A stretch of 64,000 bases of DNA from Candidatus Nanopelagicales bacterium (lineage in GTDB: Bacteria > Actinomycetota > Actinomycetes > S36-B12), in NCBI GenBank assembly GCA_030827125.1, contig JAURFD010000004.1:124001-188000 (forward strand). Reading direction: 5' to 3'. Numbering within the stretch: position 1 is the first letter of the stretch; every line of letters starts with the position of its first letter. Below, piece after piece: positions 53,666-64,000 of this stretch. The notes beneath the pieces were generated by a model, which saw nothing but the letters and a program-made list of their open reading frames with translations, had not been told where the DNA came from and did not search any database. The translations under genes were made by a program, and so were the position numbers.

Positions 53666-53712
53666 CGGTGTTCCTTCGTTCTTTCTTTGCTCGTTCGTTC
53701 GTTCTCGTTCAG
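53666..53712 (-). promoter_or_regulatory. Purine-rich repetitive leader of clpB
   Basis: On the minus strand, GAAC repeats (GAACGAACGAACGAGC) and AAAGAAAGAACG run up to the Shine-Dalgarno. The low-complexity, unstructured A/G tract is odd for this high-GC genome. It may keep the clpB ribosome binding site open. Confidence 0.4.
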
Positions 53713-53723
53713 TGTTCTGAGGG

Positions 53724-54053
53724 TTAAGCGCCGCGACGGCGGTGGGGTCGCCACACGACCAGTGATGTCGACCGCTTCTCATTCGCGTAGGCGTTCACCT
53801 GATCACGCAGTCGATCGACCTCGGCCTGCAACTCCAGCACGCGACGAATGCCCTCCAGGCTGATCCCCGCCGCCGAGAGTTCGGCGATCTCGCGAAGGCG
53901 ATCGACATCCTGCGCGGAGTAGAGGCGGTTGCGGCCATTAACGCGCTTGGGCACGACAAGGCCGAGTCGGTCGTACTGACGCAGTGTCTGCGGATGCATC
54001 TGCGCAAGATCCGCGGCCACGGAGATCGTGTAGACCGGGGTGGTGTCATCCAT
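53724..54053 (-). CDS. hspR: HspR, MerR-family heat-shock repressor
   Basis: 109-aa repressor of the dnaK operon. A MerR-type HTH ([30 protein letters not shown]) is followed by a short coiled-coil dimerisation helix (about 70-95). It binds HAIR sites together with DnaK (established in Streptomyces and mycobacteria). The perfect HAIR operator at 57773-57795 is its predicted target. It is 2 bp downstream of dnaJ. Confidence 0.95.
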   Translation of the reverse strand: MDDTTPVYTISVAADLAQMHPQTLRQYDRLGLVVPKRVNGRNRLYSAQDVDRLREIAELSAAGISLEGIRRVLELQAEVDRLRDQVNAYANEKRSTSLVVWRPHRRRGA

Positions 54054-54055
54054 GA

Positions 54056-55219
54056 CTAGCCCTTCGCCGCGGCCAGCAGGTCCGCACGCGGATCCTCGCC
54101 AGCGGTGGCTTCGGCGTACTTCTGCAGAGCCTCACGGGCCTCGTCCGACAGGTCTGCAGGAACCCTGACCTCGACGGTCGCCAACAGGTCGCCCTTGGTT
54201 CCGTCCTTGCGCGTCACGCCTTTGCCGCGCACGCGGAAGGTACGGCCGTTGGCCGTGCCGGCAGGGATCTTGAGCGTTACGGTGCCGCCACCGGGGGTAG
54301 GGACGACGACCTGGCCGCCCAGCGTGGCCTCGGTGAAGGTGATCGGCACCGTGACCGTGAGGTTGTCGCCCTTGCGACCAAACACCGGGTGCGAAGTCAC
54401 GTGGACAACGACGTACAGGTCACCGCTCTGGCCACCGCGCTCGCCGGGGGCACCCTTGCCCTTGAGTCGGATTCGCGCACCATCCTTGACACCCGCGGGA
54501 ATGCGGGCCTGGACCGTGCGCGTGCTCAAGCCACGACCCGAACCGTGGCAGCTGGGGCAGGGGTCGTCGACGATGAGTCCCCGACCCGCGCAGGCACCAC
54601 ACGGCTCAGCAAAAGCGAAGCCGCCAGCATTGCGGGTCGTCTGGCCGGTGCCCTCACATGAGGGACACACTCGGGGGACGGTGCCCGCGCGGGCACCGGT
54701 GCCGCGACAGGCGTCGCATGCGGCCTCGCTGGCTAGCCGGAGCGGAACCGTGACGCCGTTCAACGCATCGTCGAATCCCAGCGTGATTTCGCTCTCGACG
54801 TCCTGCCCGCGACGTGGCTGAGCTCGGCGGCCAGTGCCACCGCGACCACGGCTGAAGATATTGCCGAGAATGTCGCCGAGGCCACCTTCATCGGCGCCGA
54901 AGACGTCGTTGAAGTCATATGTCGTTCCGCCACCAAAGCCGCCGGGTGATCCGAATCCGCCGCCGCCGAAGCGGCCGCCACCACCGGCGAAGAGCGTGCG
55001 TGCCTCGTCGTACTCGGCGCGCTTCTTGTCGTCAGACAGGACGTCGTAGGCTTCCGAGACCTCCTTGAACCGCTCCTCGGCCTTGGCATCACCGGGGTTC
55101 TTGTCCGGGTGAAGTTCACGGGCGAGCTTGCGGTAGGACTTCTTGATCTCGTCGGCTGAGGCGCCCTTGCTCACACCGAGGACCTTGTAGAAGTCCTTCT
55201 CCAGCCAGTCCTTGTTCAT
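54056..55219 (-). CDS. dnaJ: DnaJ co-chaperone
   Basis: 387-aa J-protein. J domain with LHPDKNPG (HPD about 36-38), Gly/Phe-rich linker (about 75-105), four zinc-binding repeats ([32 protein letters not shown]) and a C-terminal substrate domain. It stimulates DnaK ATPase and hands over clients. It lies 30 bp after grpE and 2 bp before hspR. Confidence 0.97.
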   Translation of the reverse strand: MNKDWLEKDFYKVLGVSKGASADEIKKSYRKLARELHPDKNPGDAKAEERFKEVSEAYDVLSDDKKRAEYDEARTLFAGGGGRFGGGGFGSPGGFGGGTTYDFNDVFGADEGGLGDILGNIFSRGRGGTGRRAQPRRGQDVESEITLGFDDALNGVTVPLRLASEAACDACRGTGARAGTVPRVCPSCEGTGQTTRNAGGFAFAEPCGACAGRGLIVDDPCPSCHGSGRGLSTRTVQARIPAGVKDGARIRLKGKGAPGERGGQSGDLYVVVHVTSHPVFGRKGDNLTVTVPITFTEATLGGQVVVPTPGGGTVTLKIPAGTANGRTFRVRGKGVTRKDGTKGDLLATVEVRVPADLSDEAREALQKYAEATAGEDPRADLLAAAKG

Positions 55220-55249
55220 CGTGCCTCGTTCATGGTCTGTGTCGCCGGC

Positions 55250-55794
55250 CTAACTGTCAGCTACGGCGACGCGGGCCGGGCGCAGAATGCGACCGGCAAG
55301 CCGGTAGCCCGGCTGGTAGACCGATGCGACGATCGGTCCCTCGAGTCCCTCGCGGGTCTCACTGGTGAGCGCCTCGTGCACGGCCGGATCGAATGGCTCA
55401 TCGGCCACACCGAACATCTCCAGACCGAGTCGCGCGCACGCTCCCTCGAGTGCTTCGCCCACGGACTTGAAGGCTCCGTCGAGTTCACCGTGCTCGCGAG
55501 CACGGGCCACGTCGTCGAGAACGGGCAGCAATTCGCTCAGGACCTGGCCGATCGTCGCCTCGCGTGCCGTCTCCCGGTCCCGTTCCACGCGCTTGCGGTA
55601 GTTCGCGTACTCCGCGTGAACCCGACGAAGGTCGTCGGTGAGCTCTGCGACCTTCGCATCGTCATCGGCCACCTCTGCCTCGGTGGGTGAAGGAGCCGGC
55701 TCGGCCGGCTCCCTCACCTCGTAGGTCTCAGGATCAATGCGGCGACGGTCATGGACGCGGACGCCCTCGTGTTCGCGTTCCTCGTCCACCATGG

Positions 55795-55798
<4 letters not shown>
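55250..55798 (-). CDS. grpE: GrpE nucleotide exchange factor
   Basis: 182-aa DnaK nucleotide exchange factor. Acidic N-terminus, long helix ([25 protein letters not shown]) and the C-terminal beta domain ([24 protein letters not shown]). It overlaps dnaK by 4 bp. Confidence 0.96.
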
Positions 55799-57639
<1,841 letters not shown>

Positions 57640-57754
57640 GGATTCCTTCTTTCCTTCGGCTTTCGCCGACTTACTGTCCGACCGTTGTCGGATCTGCCTT
57701 TTCGTGGCCTGTTGGCCGTGGTCTGGGTGCCCGCCTATGACGGGACATGGTTAA

Positions 57755-57795
57755 AGTATGCCGACTCAGTTTACTTGAGTCAAATCGACTCAAGT
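57755..57795 (-). promoter_or_regulatory. dnaK promoter with perfect HAIR operator
   Basis: HAIR site ACTTGAGT-N7-ACTCAAGT (57773-57795), perfectly symmetric, matching the known HspR operator CTTGAGT-N7-ACTCAAG. On the minus strand a -35 (TTGACT, 57783-57778) and a -10 (CATACT, 57760-57755) are 17 bp apart, with the -35 inside the operator. A further GACTCA half-site at 57763-57768 suggests extra HspR contacts. Confidence 0.9.
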
Positions 57796-57848
57796 TGTCT
57801 GCCAATGGGCACTCAAGGTGATCCCCGGCCCACTCACCAGGGCACCTG

Positions 57849-57919
57849 GCTCCGGTTTCCGACCGTCGTGGGTGCTTCGCCGCGCCGGGAAGTCACCACA
57901 GCGGTCGGAAACCCGGAGC
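57849..57919. repeat. Imperfect inverted repeat containing two copies of the dispersed repeat
   Basis: Arms 57849-57875 and 57894-57919 share GCTCCGG, TTTCCGACCG and GTGG-like blocks in inverted order, with one bulge, leaving a short GC loop. Each arm carries the TTTCCGACCG core seen alone at 7417-7439. It lies between the dnaK promoter and the Fe-S oxidoreductase promoter. The 341-bp gap between dnaK and that gene otherwise holds only promoters and the dnaK leader. Confidence 0.6.
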
Positions 57920-57967
57920 TGGCCACCAACTGCCGTGCGCCCCCATGAAACGCCTACTGGCCGGTAG

Positions 57968-57973
57968 TAGCCT
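57968..57973 (+). promoter_or_regulatory. -10 box of a leaderless promoter (Fe-S oxidoreductase)
   Basis: TAGCCT ends 7 nt before the ATG at 57981; no Shine-Dalgarno. Confidence 0.5.
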
Positions 57974-57980
57974 GCCCCCC

Positions 57981-60215
<2,235 letters not shown>

Positions 60216-60283
60216 TACAGCGGGTCTCGACAGCACGGCAGGTCGAGCAGGCCAACGACTCGACCGCATGCTTGCCATCGGGC

Positions 60284-61369
60284 GTGCACACACCTAAGGT
60301 TCTCGGGCTCACCGCTGCGGTGGCCGCCCTCCTCGTCGCCTGTCAGTCCGGTCCCTCGTCATCGCAGGGCGGAAGTGTCTCGATTGAGGTGCCCGATGGT
60401 GCGGCATCAGTGTCTGGGGGGCAGGACGACATCCGGGACACGATCGCGGTCGCTGAGTTCACGCCCAGTACCGAGGTGCTAAACGTCACCGGAGACGAGA
60501 AGATCACACTGTTCTCGATCGAATTCCCGATGGGCACCGCCGGTGAGCGCCGAGTCATCCGGTCCGCCATTGTGTCGGACGACGTCGACAATCGCCTCTA
60601 CCTCGGCCAGGAAATCATCTGCAGCGGCCCGTCCGGACAAGAGGAGACGGGTATCCAAACTGGCGAGAACTTCGTCAAGGGCACCGAGCGCCAGGCGGTG
60701 ATGGCCCAGTTCACCCTCGAAGCCGACGAGGCGGGCTCATGGACCTGTGTGACGCAGGTGCGCGTGTGCGTACCCGGGCAGTGCTCGTCCAAAGACGGAA
60801 GTGGCTCGATCGATATCGCCACCATCGACGAGATCACCTACCGGCCCACCGAGCTCACCGCCAGTAATCCCCTACCTGACTGGGCATCAACCCAGCGACC
60901 GGGAAGCGACCCGCTCATCATTCAGTCAGGCTCGGCCGACTCCTTCAGTGCCACGTTTGAGGACGTACCTCTCGATCAAGGTGGCGTGATGCTCATGGGG
61001 ACCATCTCATTGTCGAACTGCATCGAGGCGTCCTACCCGTCCGAGTGCGCCAAGGTCAAAGACCGCGACCTCAAGACTGACTCGACCGTGGTGCCCACCT
61101 TCGTGATCTCCCAACTGGGTGGCGACAACTGTCCGAGCATCACCCTCAACGGCGATCAGGGTGCGCACGAACAGACCATCACCTGGCAGCAACACCACGG
61201 CACATTCTGGTTTATTTCCCCCAACATGGAGTTGGATCCGAACTGCAAGCCCCAGGTCCACGCGGACCTCACCTTCGAGGTCACTGACGGCAACGGCATC
61301 GTGGTCGAGAGGGGCACCGCCTCGAGTCCGACCTCCGTCGTCAGCATCGCCCCAGCTCGGCCGGAGTAG
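60284..61369 (+). CDS. Lipoprotein of unknown function
   Basis: 361-aa predicted lipoprotein: GTG start, short basic N-terminus (HTPK), hydrophobic stretch and lipobox LVAC (Cys about 19), then a Ser/Gly linker. The mature part is beta-rich with paired cysteines (IICSGP, SWTCVTQVRVCVPGQC, LSNCIEASYPSEC) that suggest disulfides; I do not recognise a named domain. A TTG at 60272 is an alternative start. It lies 68 bp after the Fe-S oxidoreductase. Confidence 0.72.
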   Translation: MHTPKVLGLTAAVAALLVACQSGPSSSQGGSVSIEVPDGAASVSGGQDDIRDTIAVAEFTPSTEVLNVTGDEKITLFSIEFPMGTAGERRVIRSAIVSDDVDNRLYLGQEIICSGPSGQEETGIQTGENFVKGTERQAVMAQFTLEADEAGSWTCVTQVRVCVPGQCSSKDGSGSIDIATIDEITYRPTELTASNPLPDWASTQRPGSDPLIIQSGSADSFSATFEDVPLDQGGVMLMGTISLSNCIEASYPSECAKVKDRDLKTDSTVVPTFVISQLGGDNCPSITLNGDQGAHEQTITWQQHHGTFWFISPNMELDPNCKPQVHADLTFEVTDGNGIVVERGTASSPTSVVSIAPARPE

Positions 61370-61411
61370 CAGCTTCACTCGCGCCAACGGGGACGCGCCG
61401 GAGGGGCATCA

Positions 61412-61435
61412 ACGCGCGAGGCCCTTACCGCGCGT
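61412..61435. terminator. Hairpin between the lipoprotein and phosphoribosyltransferase genes
   Basis: ACGCGCG-N10-CGCGCGT, a perfect 7-bp stem in the 87-bp convergent gap. A second hairpin (GCTCTGG-N11-CCAGAGC, 61446-61470) straddles the stop codon of the opposing gene. Confidence 0.4.
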
Positions 61436-61456
61436 CGCTCGCGATGCTCTGGCGGG

Positions 61457-61948
61457 TCAGACCCCAGAGCGGCCGGTCGTCTTCGTCAACGCCGGCACTT
61501 GGATCCACGGGAATCGAATCCAGCGCGCCGTGGTTCGCCAAGCAAGATCTGGTGGATACGTCGAGGACGGTTTGCCGTAGAGAACAGCCACGCGTACCTC
61601 GGCTTCTGCGGGAAGAAGCGCGCGGACGAAGTGCAAGGTGGCACCGGTGTCAGCGACATCGTCGGCGACGAGGACCTTGCGGCCGCCAAGATCGGCGAGG
61701 TAGGGCTCCTGCCCGATCAGTACCGGCTCCGGGAGCGTCTCCCCCGCGCCGGTGTAGAACTCCACGTTGACGTGGCGCACATCCTTGATGTCGAGTGCGT
61801 ACGCGATCCCGGCCGCCACGAAGAGTCCGCCGCGGACGACACCGAGGATGCAGTCGGGCATCCAGTCGTCGTCCACCAGATGCTGCGCGAGCCAAGTGAT
61901 CCCCTCGCCGAACTCGGCGTAGGTGAAGACTTCGAGATCGTCGCTCAC
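61457..61948 (-). CDS. Phosphoribosyltransferase domain protein
   Basis: 163-aa PRTase-fold protein. The PRPP-binding motif [15 protein letters not shown] (about 91-105) is intact, and [18 protein letters not shown] precedes it. Such stand-alone proteins include hypoxanthine/xanthine-guanine PRTases; the specificity-determining hood is too divergent to call. It overlaps dcd by 4 bp, which points to nucleotide salvage. Confidence 0.85.
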   Translation of the reverse strand: MSDDLEVFTYAEFGEGITWLAQHLVDDDWMPDCILGVVRGGLFVAAGIAYALDIKDVRHVNVEFYTGAGETLPEPVLIGQEPYLADLGGRKVLVADDVADTGATLHFVRALLPAEAEVRVAVLYGKPSSTYPPDLAWRTTARWIRFPWIQVPALTKTTGRSGV

Positions 61949-62529
61949 TCGTCACCGAGCGGAGTGACATGGAAGTTCGCAAAGGAACGGCTCGGCGTCG
62001 GACCGCGCTGATCTTGATAGCGCGAGCCGTAGACGCTGGAGCCGTACGGATGCTCCGCAGGAGATGACAGTCGGAACAGGCAGAGCTGGCCGATCTTCAT
62101 CCCGGGCCACAACTTGATCGGCAGCGTCGCGACATTGGACAACTCCAGCGTCACGTGACCAGAGAATCCGGGATCGATGAACCCGGCCGTGGAGTGGGTG
62201 AGCAGGCCCAACCGCCCGAGGGATGACTTGCCTTCGAGGCGGCCAGCAATGTCGTCGGGCAGGGTCACGACCTCGTAGGTGGAGGCAAGGACGAACTCAC
62301 CCGGATGGAGGATGAACGCCTCGTCGGCACCGGTCTCGACCTCGCGGGTGAGGTCTGGCTGCTCCTCCGCTGGGTCGATGTGGGGGTAGCGATGGTTCTC
62401 GAAGACCCGGAAGTAACGGTCCAGGCGCACGTCGACGCTGGACGGCTGGATCATGCCGGGGTCGTAGGGGTCGAGCCCCACGCGTCCAGCATCAAGTTCG
62501 GCCCGCAGGTCACGATCGGAGAGCAGCAC
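61945..62529 (-). CDS. dcd: dCTP deaminase
   Basis: 194-aa trimeric deaminase supplying dUTP/dUMP for thymidylate synthesis. [30 protein letters not shown] carries the catalytic Glu/Arg/Ser region of the family; actinobacterial members of this length are often bifunctional dCTP deaminase-dUTPases. GTG start with TAGCCT (62541-62536) 6 nt upstream and no Shine-Dalgarno, so it is probably leaderless. It overlaps the phosphoribosyltransferase gene. Confidence 0.93.
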   Translation of the reverse strand: MLLSDRDLRAELDAGRVGLDPYDPGMIQPSSVDVRLDRYFRVFENHRYPHIDPAEEQPDLTREVETGADEAFILHPGEFVLASTYEVVTLPDDIAGRLEGKSSLGRLGLLTHSTAGFIDPGFSGHVTLELSNVATLPIKLWPGMKIGQLCLFRLSSPAEHPYGSSVYGSRYQDQRGPTPSRSFANFHVTPLGDE

Positions 62530-62538
62530 GCGCCGAGG

Positions 62539-63726
62539 CTACCGAACCATGCCGGGCAGCGTGTCCTCCTCCTCATCCTCACCGGTGGAAATGCGCCCGA
62601 ATCCGCGCATCTGGCGAACGACGTACTGGATTCGACCCAGCAGAGACACCGATTCCAGGACATCGCCGGGTCGGTCAGCCGCGAGTTCATCGGCGATGCG
62701 CCGCAGCCGGGTATCGAGGAGATCAGCAAGGCGATCGACTTCGGCGACCGACTCGGAGCGCACGGGTGTACCGGCCCCGCCCAGTGTCGCCCGGGCGAGT
62801 TGCTCGAGATCAGCCATGAGGCTCGCGAAGCGCTGGGCGGTCAGCGCGGGCGCGTGACCGCCGCGGTCATATTGGAGGTTGGCCGCTCCGGAAATGCCGC
62901 GGATCTGCACGCCCATCCCGGAGAGGCGCCGGAGCCTGATCGCGTCATCTTCGAGATCCGAACGCAGTCGGCGTCCGCGCGGGTTGAAGGCGTGGCTCTC
63001 GGCGAGGGTCACCAGCTCTGTCCGCGCCTTCTCTGCAGCGGTGCGCAAATCACGACTCTGCACGACGAAGCCGTGGCTCGATCCCGCGGGAATCGGCGTG
63101 TGGTGCGACCCGCATTCAGCGGCCACGGTCGACAGCAGCTCGCAGATGTCGTCCCGATAGGACTGCAAAGCCGCCTCGAACTTCTCCGGCTTGGGACGCG
63201 ATGGCGGCAGGTAGACCGCCAGAATTCCGATGACGCCACCGATGACCACATCAATGATCCGCCAGAGGTCGCGATCCCATGAGCCAGGCCCCAGAGCGAA
63301 CACGAAGAGAACAGCGACCGGGATCTGGAACTGGCCGCCGAGTGACAGGGGAAGTCGGCTCGCCACGAGCAGCGACACCACCATCGCAATGAGGACTGAC
63401 CACCACGAGATGTCGACCCAGTTCACCCACACCGATGCAGCGAGAACTCCCCCCGCGGTGCCAAGGATCCGTTGAACGGAGAGACCGAGCGCGCTCCACG
63501 GCGATGCCCCGATCACCATCAGCGTCGTCAGGGGCGCAAAAATGCCAAATGTGCTGGGTGAAATCCACGCGCCGACCGCCCACGAAACCGTGACGGCAAC
63601 CGCAATGCGCAGCGCCTGCCAGGGCGACTTGAAGGCCGCGGGACGTTGGAGTAGCACGTCCGAGAGGCGTAGGACAGGGAGGATCTCCCGACCGTCATCT
63701 CTGTGTCGCGGACTTTCGAGGGCCAC
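62539..63726 (-). CDS. FUSC-family membrane protein (aromatic acid exporter-like)
   Basis: 395-aa protein with five to six clustered N-terminal transmembrane helices (about 38-175, e.g. GIFAPLTTLMVIGASPWSALGLSVQRILGTAGGVL) followed by a long cytoplasmic helical domain. This is a half-size FUSC/YccS-type architecture, often exporting aromatic acids. GTG start with TAGGGT (63738-63733) 6 nt upstream. It is divergent from a second FUSC gene with 35 bp between start codons. Confidence 0.85.
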   Translation of the reverse strand: MALESPRHRDDGREILPVLRLSDVLLQRPAAFKSPWQALRIAVAVTVSWAVGAWISPSTFGIFAPLTTLMVIGASPWSALGLSVQRILGTAGGVLAASVWVNWVDISWWSVLIAMVVSLLVASRLPLSLGGQFQIPVAVLFVFALGPGSWDRDLWRIIDVVIGGVIGILAVYLPPSRPKPEKFEAALQSYRDDICELLSTVAAECGSHHTPIPAGSSHGFVVQSRDLRTAAEKARTELVTLAESHAFNPRGRRLRSDLEDDAIRLRRLSGMGVQIRGISGAANLQYDRGGHAPALTAQRFASLMADLEQLARATLGGAGTPVRSESVAEVDRLADLLDTRLRRIADELAADRPGDVLESVSLLGRIQYVVRQMRGFGRISTGEDEEEDTLPGMVR

Positions 63727-63761
63727 GGACTCACCCTAGATTCCCCGGTAGGGTCGCCGGC
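63727..63761. promoter_or_regulatory. Compact divergent leaderless promoter pair (two FUSC genes)
   Basis: 35-bp intergenic region with mirror-image -10 boxes TAGGGT (63738-63733, minus) and TAGGGT (63749-63754, plus), exactly 10 bp apart, with 6- and 7-nt gaps to the GTG codons. Same size and spacing as the pyrE/37808 region. No Shine-Dalgarno on either side. Confidence 0.6.
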
Positions 63762-64000
63762 GTGCGGTGGGCTATCAACGATCCCGGGCATGTCGCTCTT
63801 CGTCGGGCGGTGCGCACCACCCTCGGGACAGCAATCGCCGTTGCCGTCGCTCTGCGCATCATGCCGAACTCGCCCGGAGTGGTACTCGCCGCTTTCGGAG
63901 TCTTCGCGCTGCTGGGCTTCGCTGACTTCGGTGGCACGCTCGGCCGACGATTCGCCGCGCTCGTCTCGACCGGGGTCGCGGGAGTGGTGCTCATCGCGAT
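63762..64000 (+). CDS. FUSC-family membrane protein (3' part outside window)
   Basis: 79 codons visible from the GTG at 63762. The N-terminus (RRAVRTTLGTAIAVAVALRIMP, then GVVLAAFGVFALLGFADFGGTLGRR) has the paired transmembrane helices and conserved DFGG region of FUSC proteins. It is the divergent partner of the gene ending at 63726, to which it is probably related by duplication. TAGGGT ends 7 nt upstream. Confidence 0.75.
   Translation, partial: MRWAINDPGHVALRRAVRTTLGTAIAVAVALRIMPNSPGVVLAAFGVFALLGFADFGGTLGRRFAALVSTGVAGVVLIA

Noticed and set aside
51083-53782. clpB start at 53782 (899 codons)
   Set aside because: The extra 39 codons cover the end of hspR and the purine-rich leader; ATG 53665 has AAGGA and gives the standard ClpB N-terminus.

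Overview
The window is a dense, high-GC stretch of bacterial chromosome from an actinobacterium. Four features point that way: a dnaK-grpE-dnaJ-hspR-clpB heat-shock operon with a perfect HspR (HAIR) operator, an F420-dependent NADP reductase, a HelR/HelD-type RNA polymerase ATPase, and many genes whose start codon lies 6-8 nt after a TANNNT -10 box without a Shine-Dalgarno sequence (leaderless mRNAs). Genus cannot be fixed from the sequence. I see no insertion sequence, prophage, CRISPR array or rRNA. Convergent genes mostly abut or overlap, so long non-coding stretches are rare.

Layout. 0-7.3 kb: partial helR, an L,D-transpeptidase, an Lrp/AsnC regulator, and a three-gene operon (DUF6421 protein, SDR, threonine-aldolase-like PLP enzyme) that I consider the best candidate for an undescribed pathway. 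7.3-13 kb: lipoprotein, amidase, universal stress protein, amino-acid permease, tRNA-Arg, a decayed DUF2804 gene, Rieske protein, tRNA-Ser(GCT). 13-18.8 kb: ROK/polyphosphate-glucokinase-like kinase, a DDAH-type hydrolase, CrtO-like and YcnI-like proteins, F420 reductase, tRNA-Ser(TGA), and an ECF sigma/anti-sigma-like pair. 18.8-28.6 kb: sulfide:quinone reductase facing a seven-gene operon (acyl-CoA carboxylase beta and alpha, AtuA, TetR, acyl-CoA dehydrogenase, enoyl-CoA hydratase, MobA-like). The operon is headed by a leaderless promoter buried in two tandem palindromes.

28.6-35.9 kb: a DUF6457 protein, a histidine kinase remnant fused out of frame behind a small secreted protein, moeA, a K+ channel with a TrkA-type domain, a quinone reductase, a HAD phosphatase and a TrpB-like enzyme. 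35.9-39 kb: an unusual 22-bp perfect inverted repeat, a TrmH-family methyltransferase, DedA, pyrE, and an SDR. 39-47.9 kb: two tandem secreted trypsin-like proteases with C-terminal Fn3-like modules, a pentose module (rpiB-xylB divergent from rbsK-rbsD), an aminotransferase and a DUF6941 protein. 47.8-51 kb: two tandem secreted heparinase II/III-like proteins. 51-57.8 kb: the heat-shock operon. 57.9-64 kb: a large membrane Fe-S oxidoreductase, a lipoprotein, a phosphoribosyltransferase with dcd, and two divergent FUSC membrane proteins, the second cut by the window edge.

Regulation. The promoter architecture is the most consistent theme. About a dozen genes look leaderless. Two divergent pairs (pyrE/37808 and the two FUSC genes) share the same 35-bp intergenic geometry with mirror-image -10 boxes 10 bp apart. 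Three molybdenum-cofactor-related genes (mobA-like, DUF6457, moeA) lie scattered between 20 and 31 kb. Gene decay is visible at two loci: DUF2804, and a two-component system that has lost its response regulator and sensor domain.
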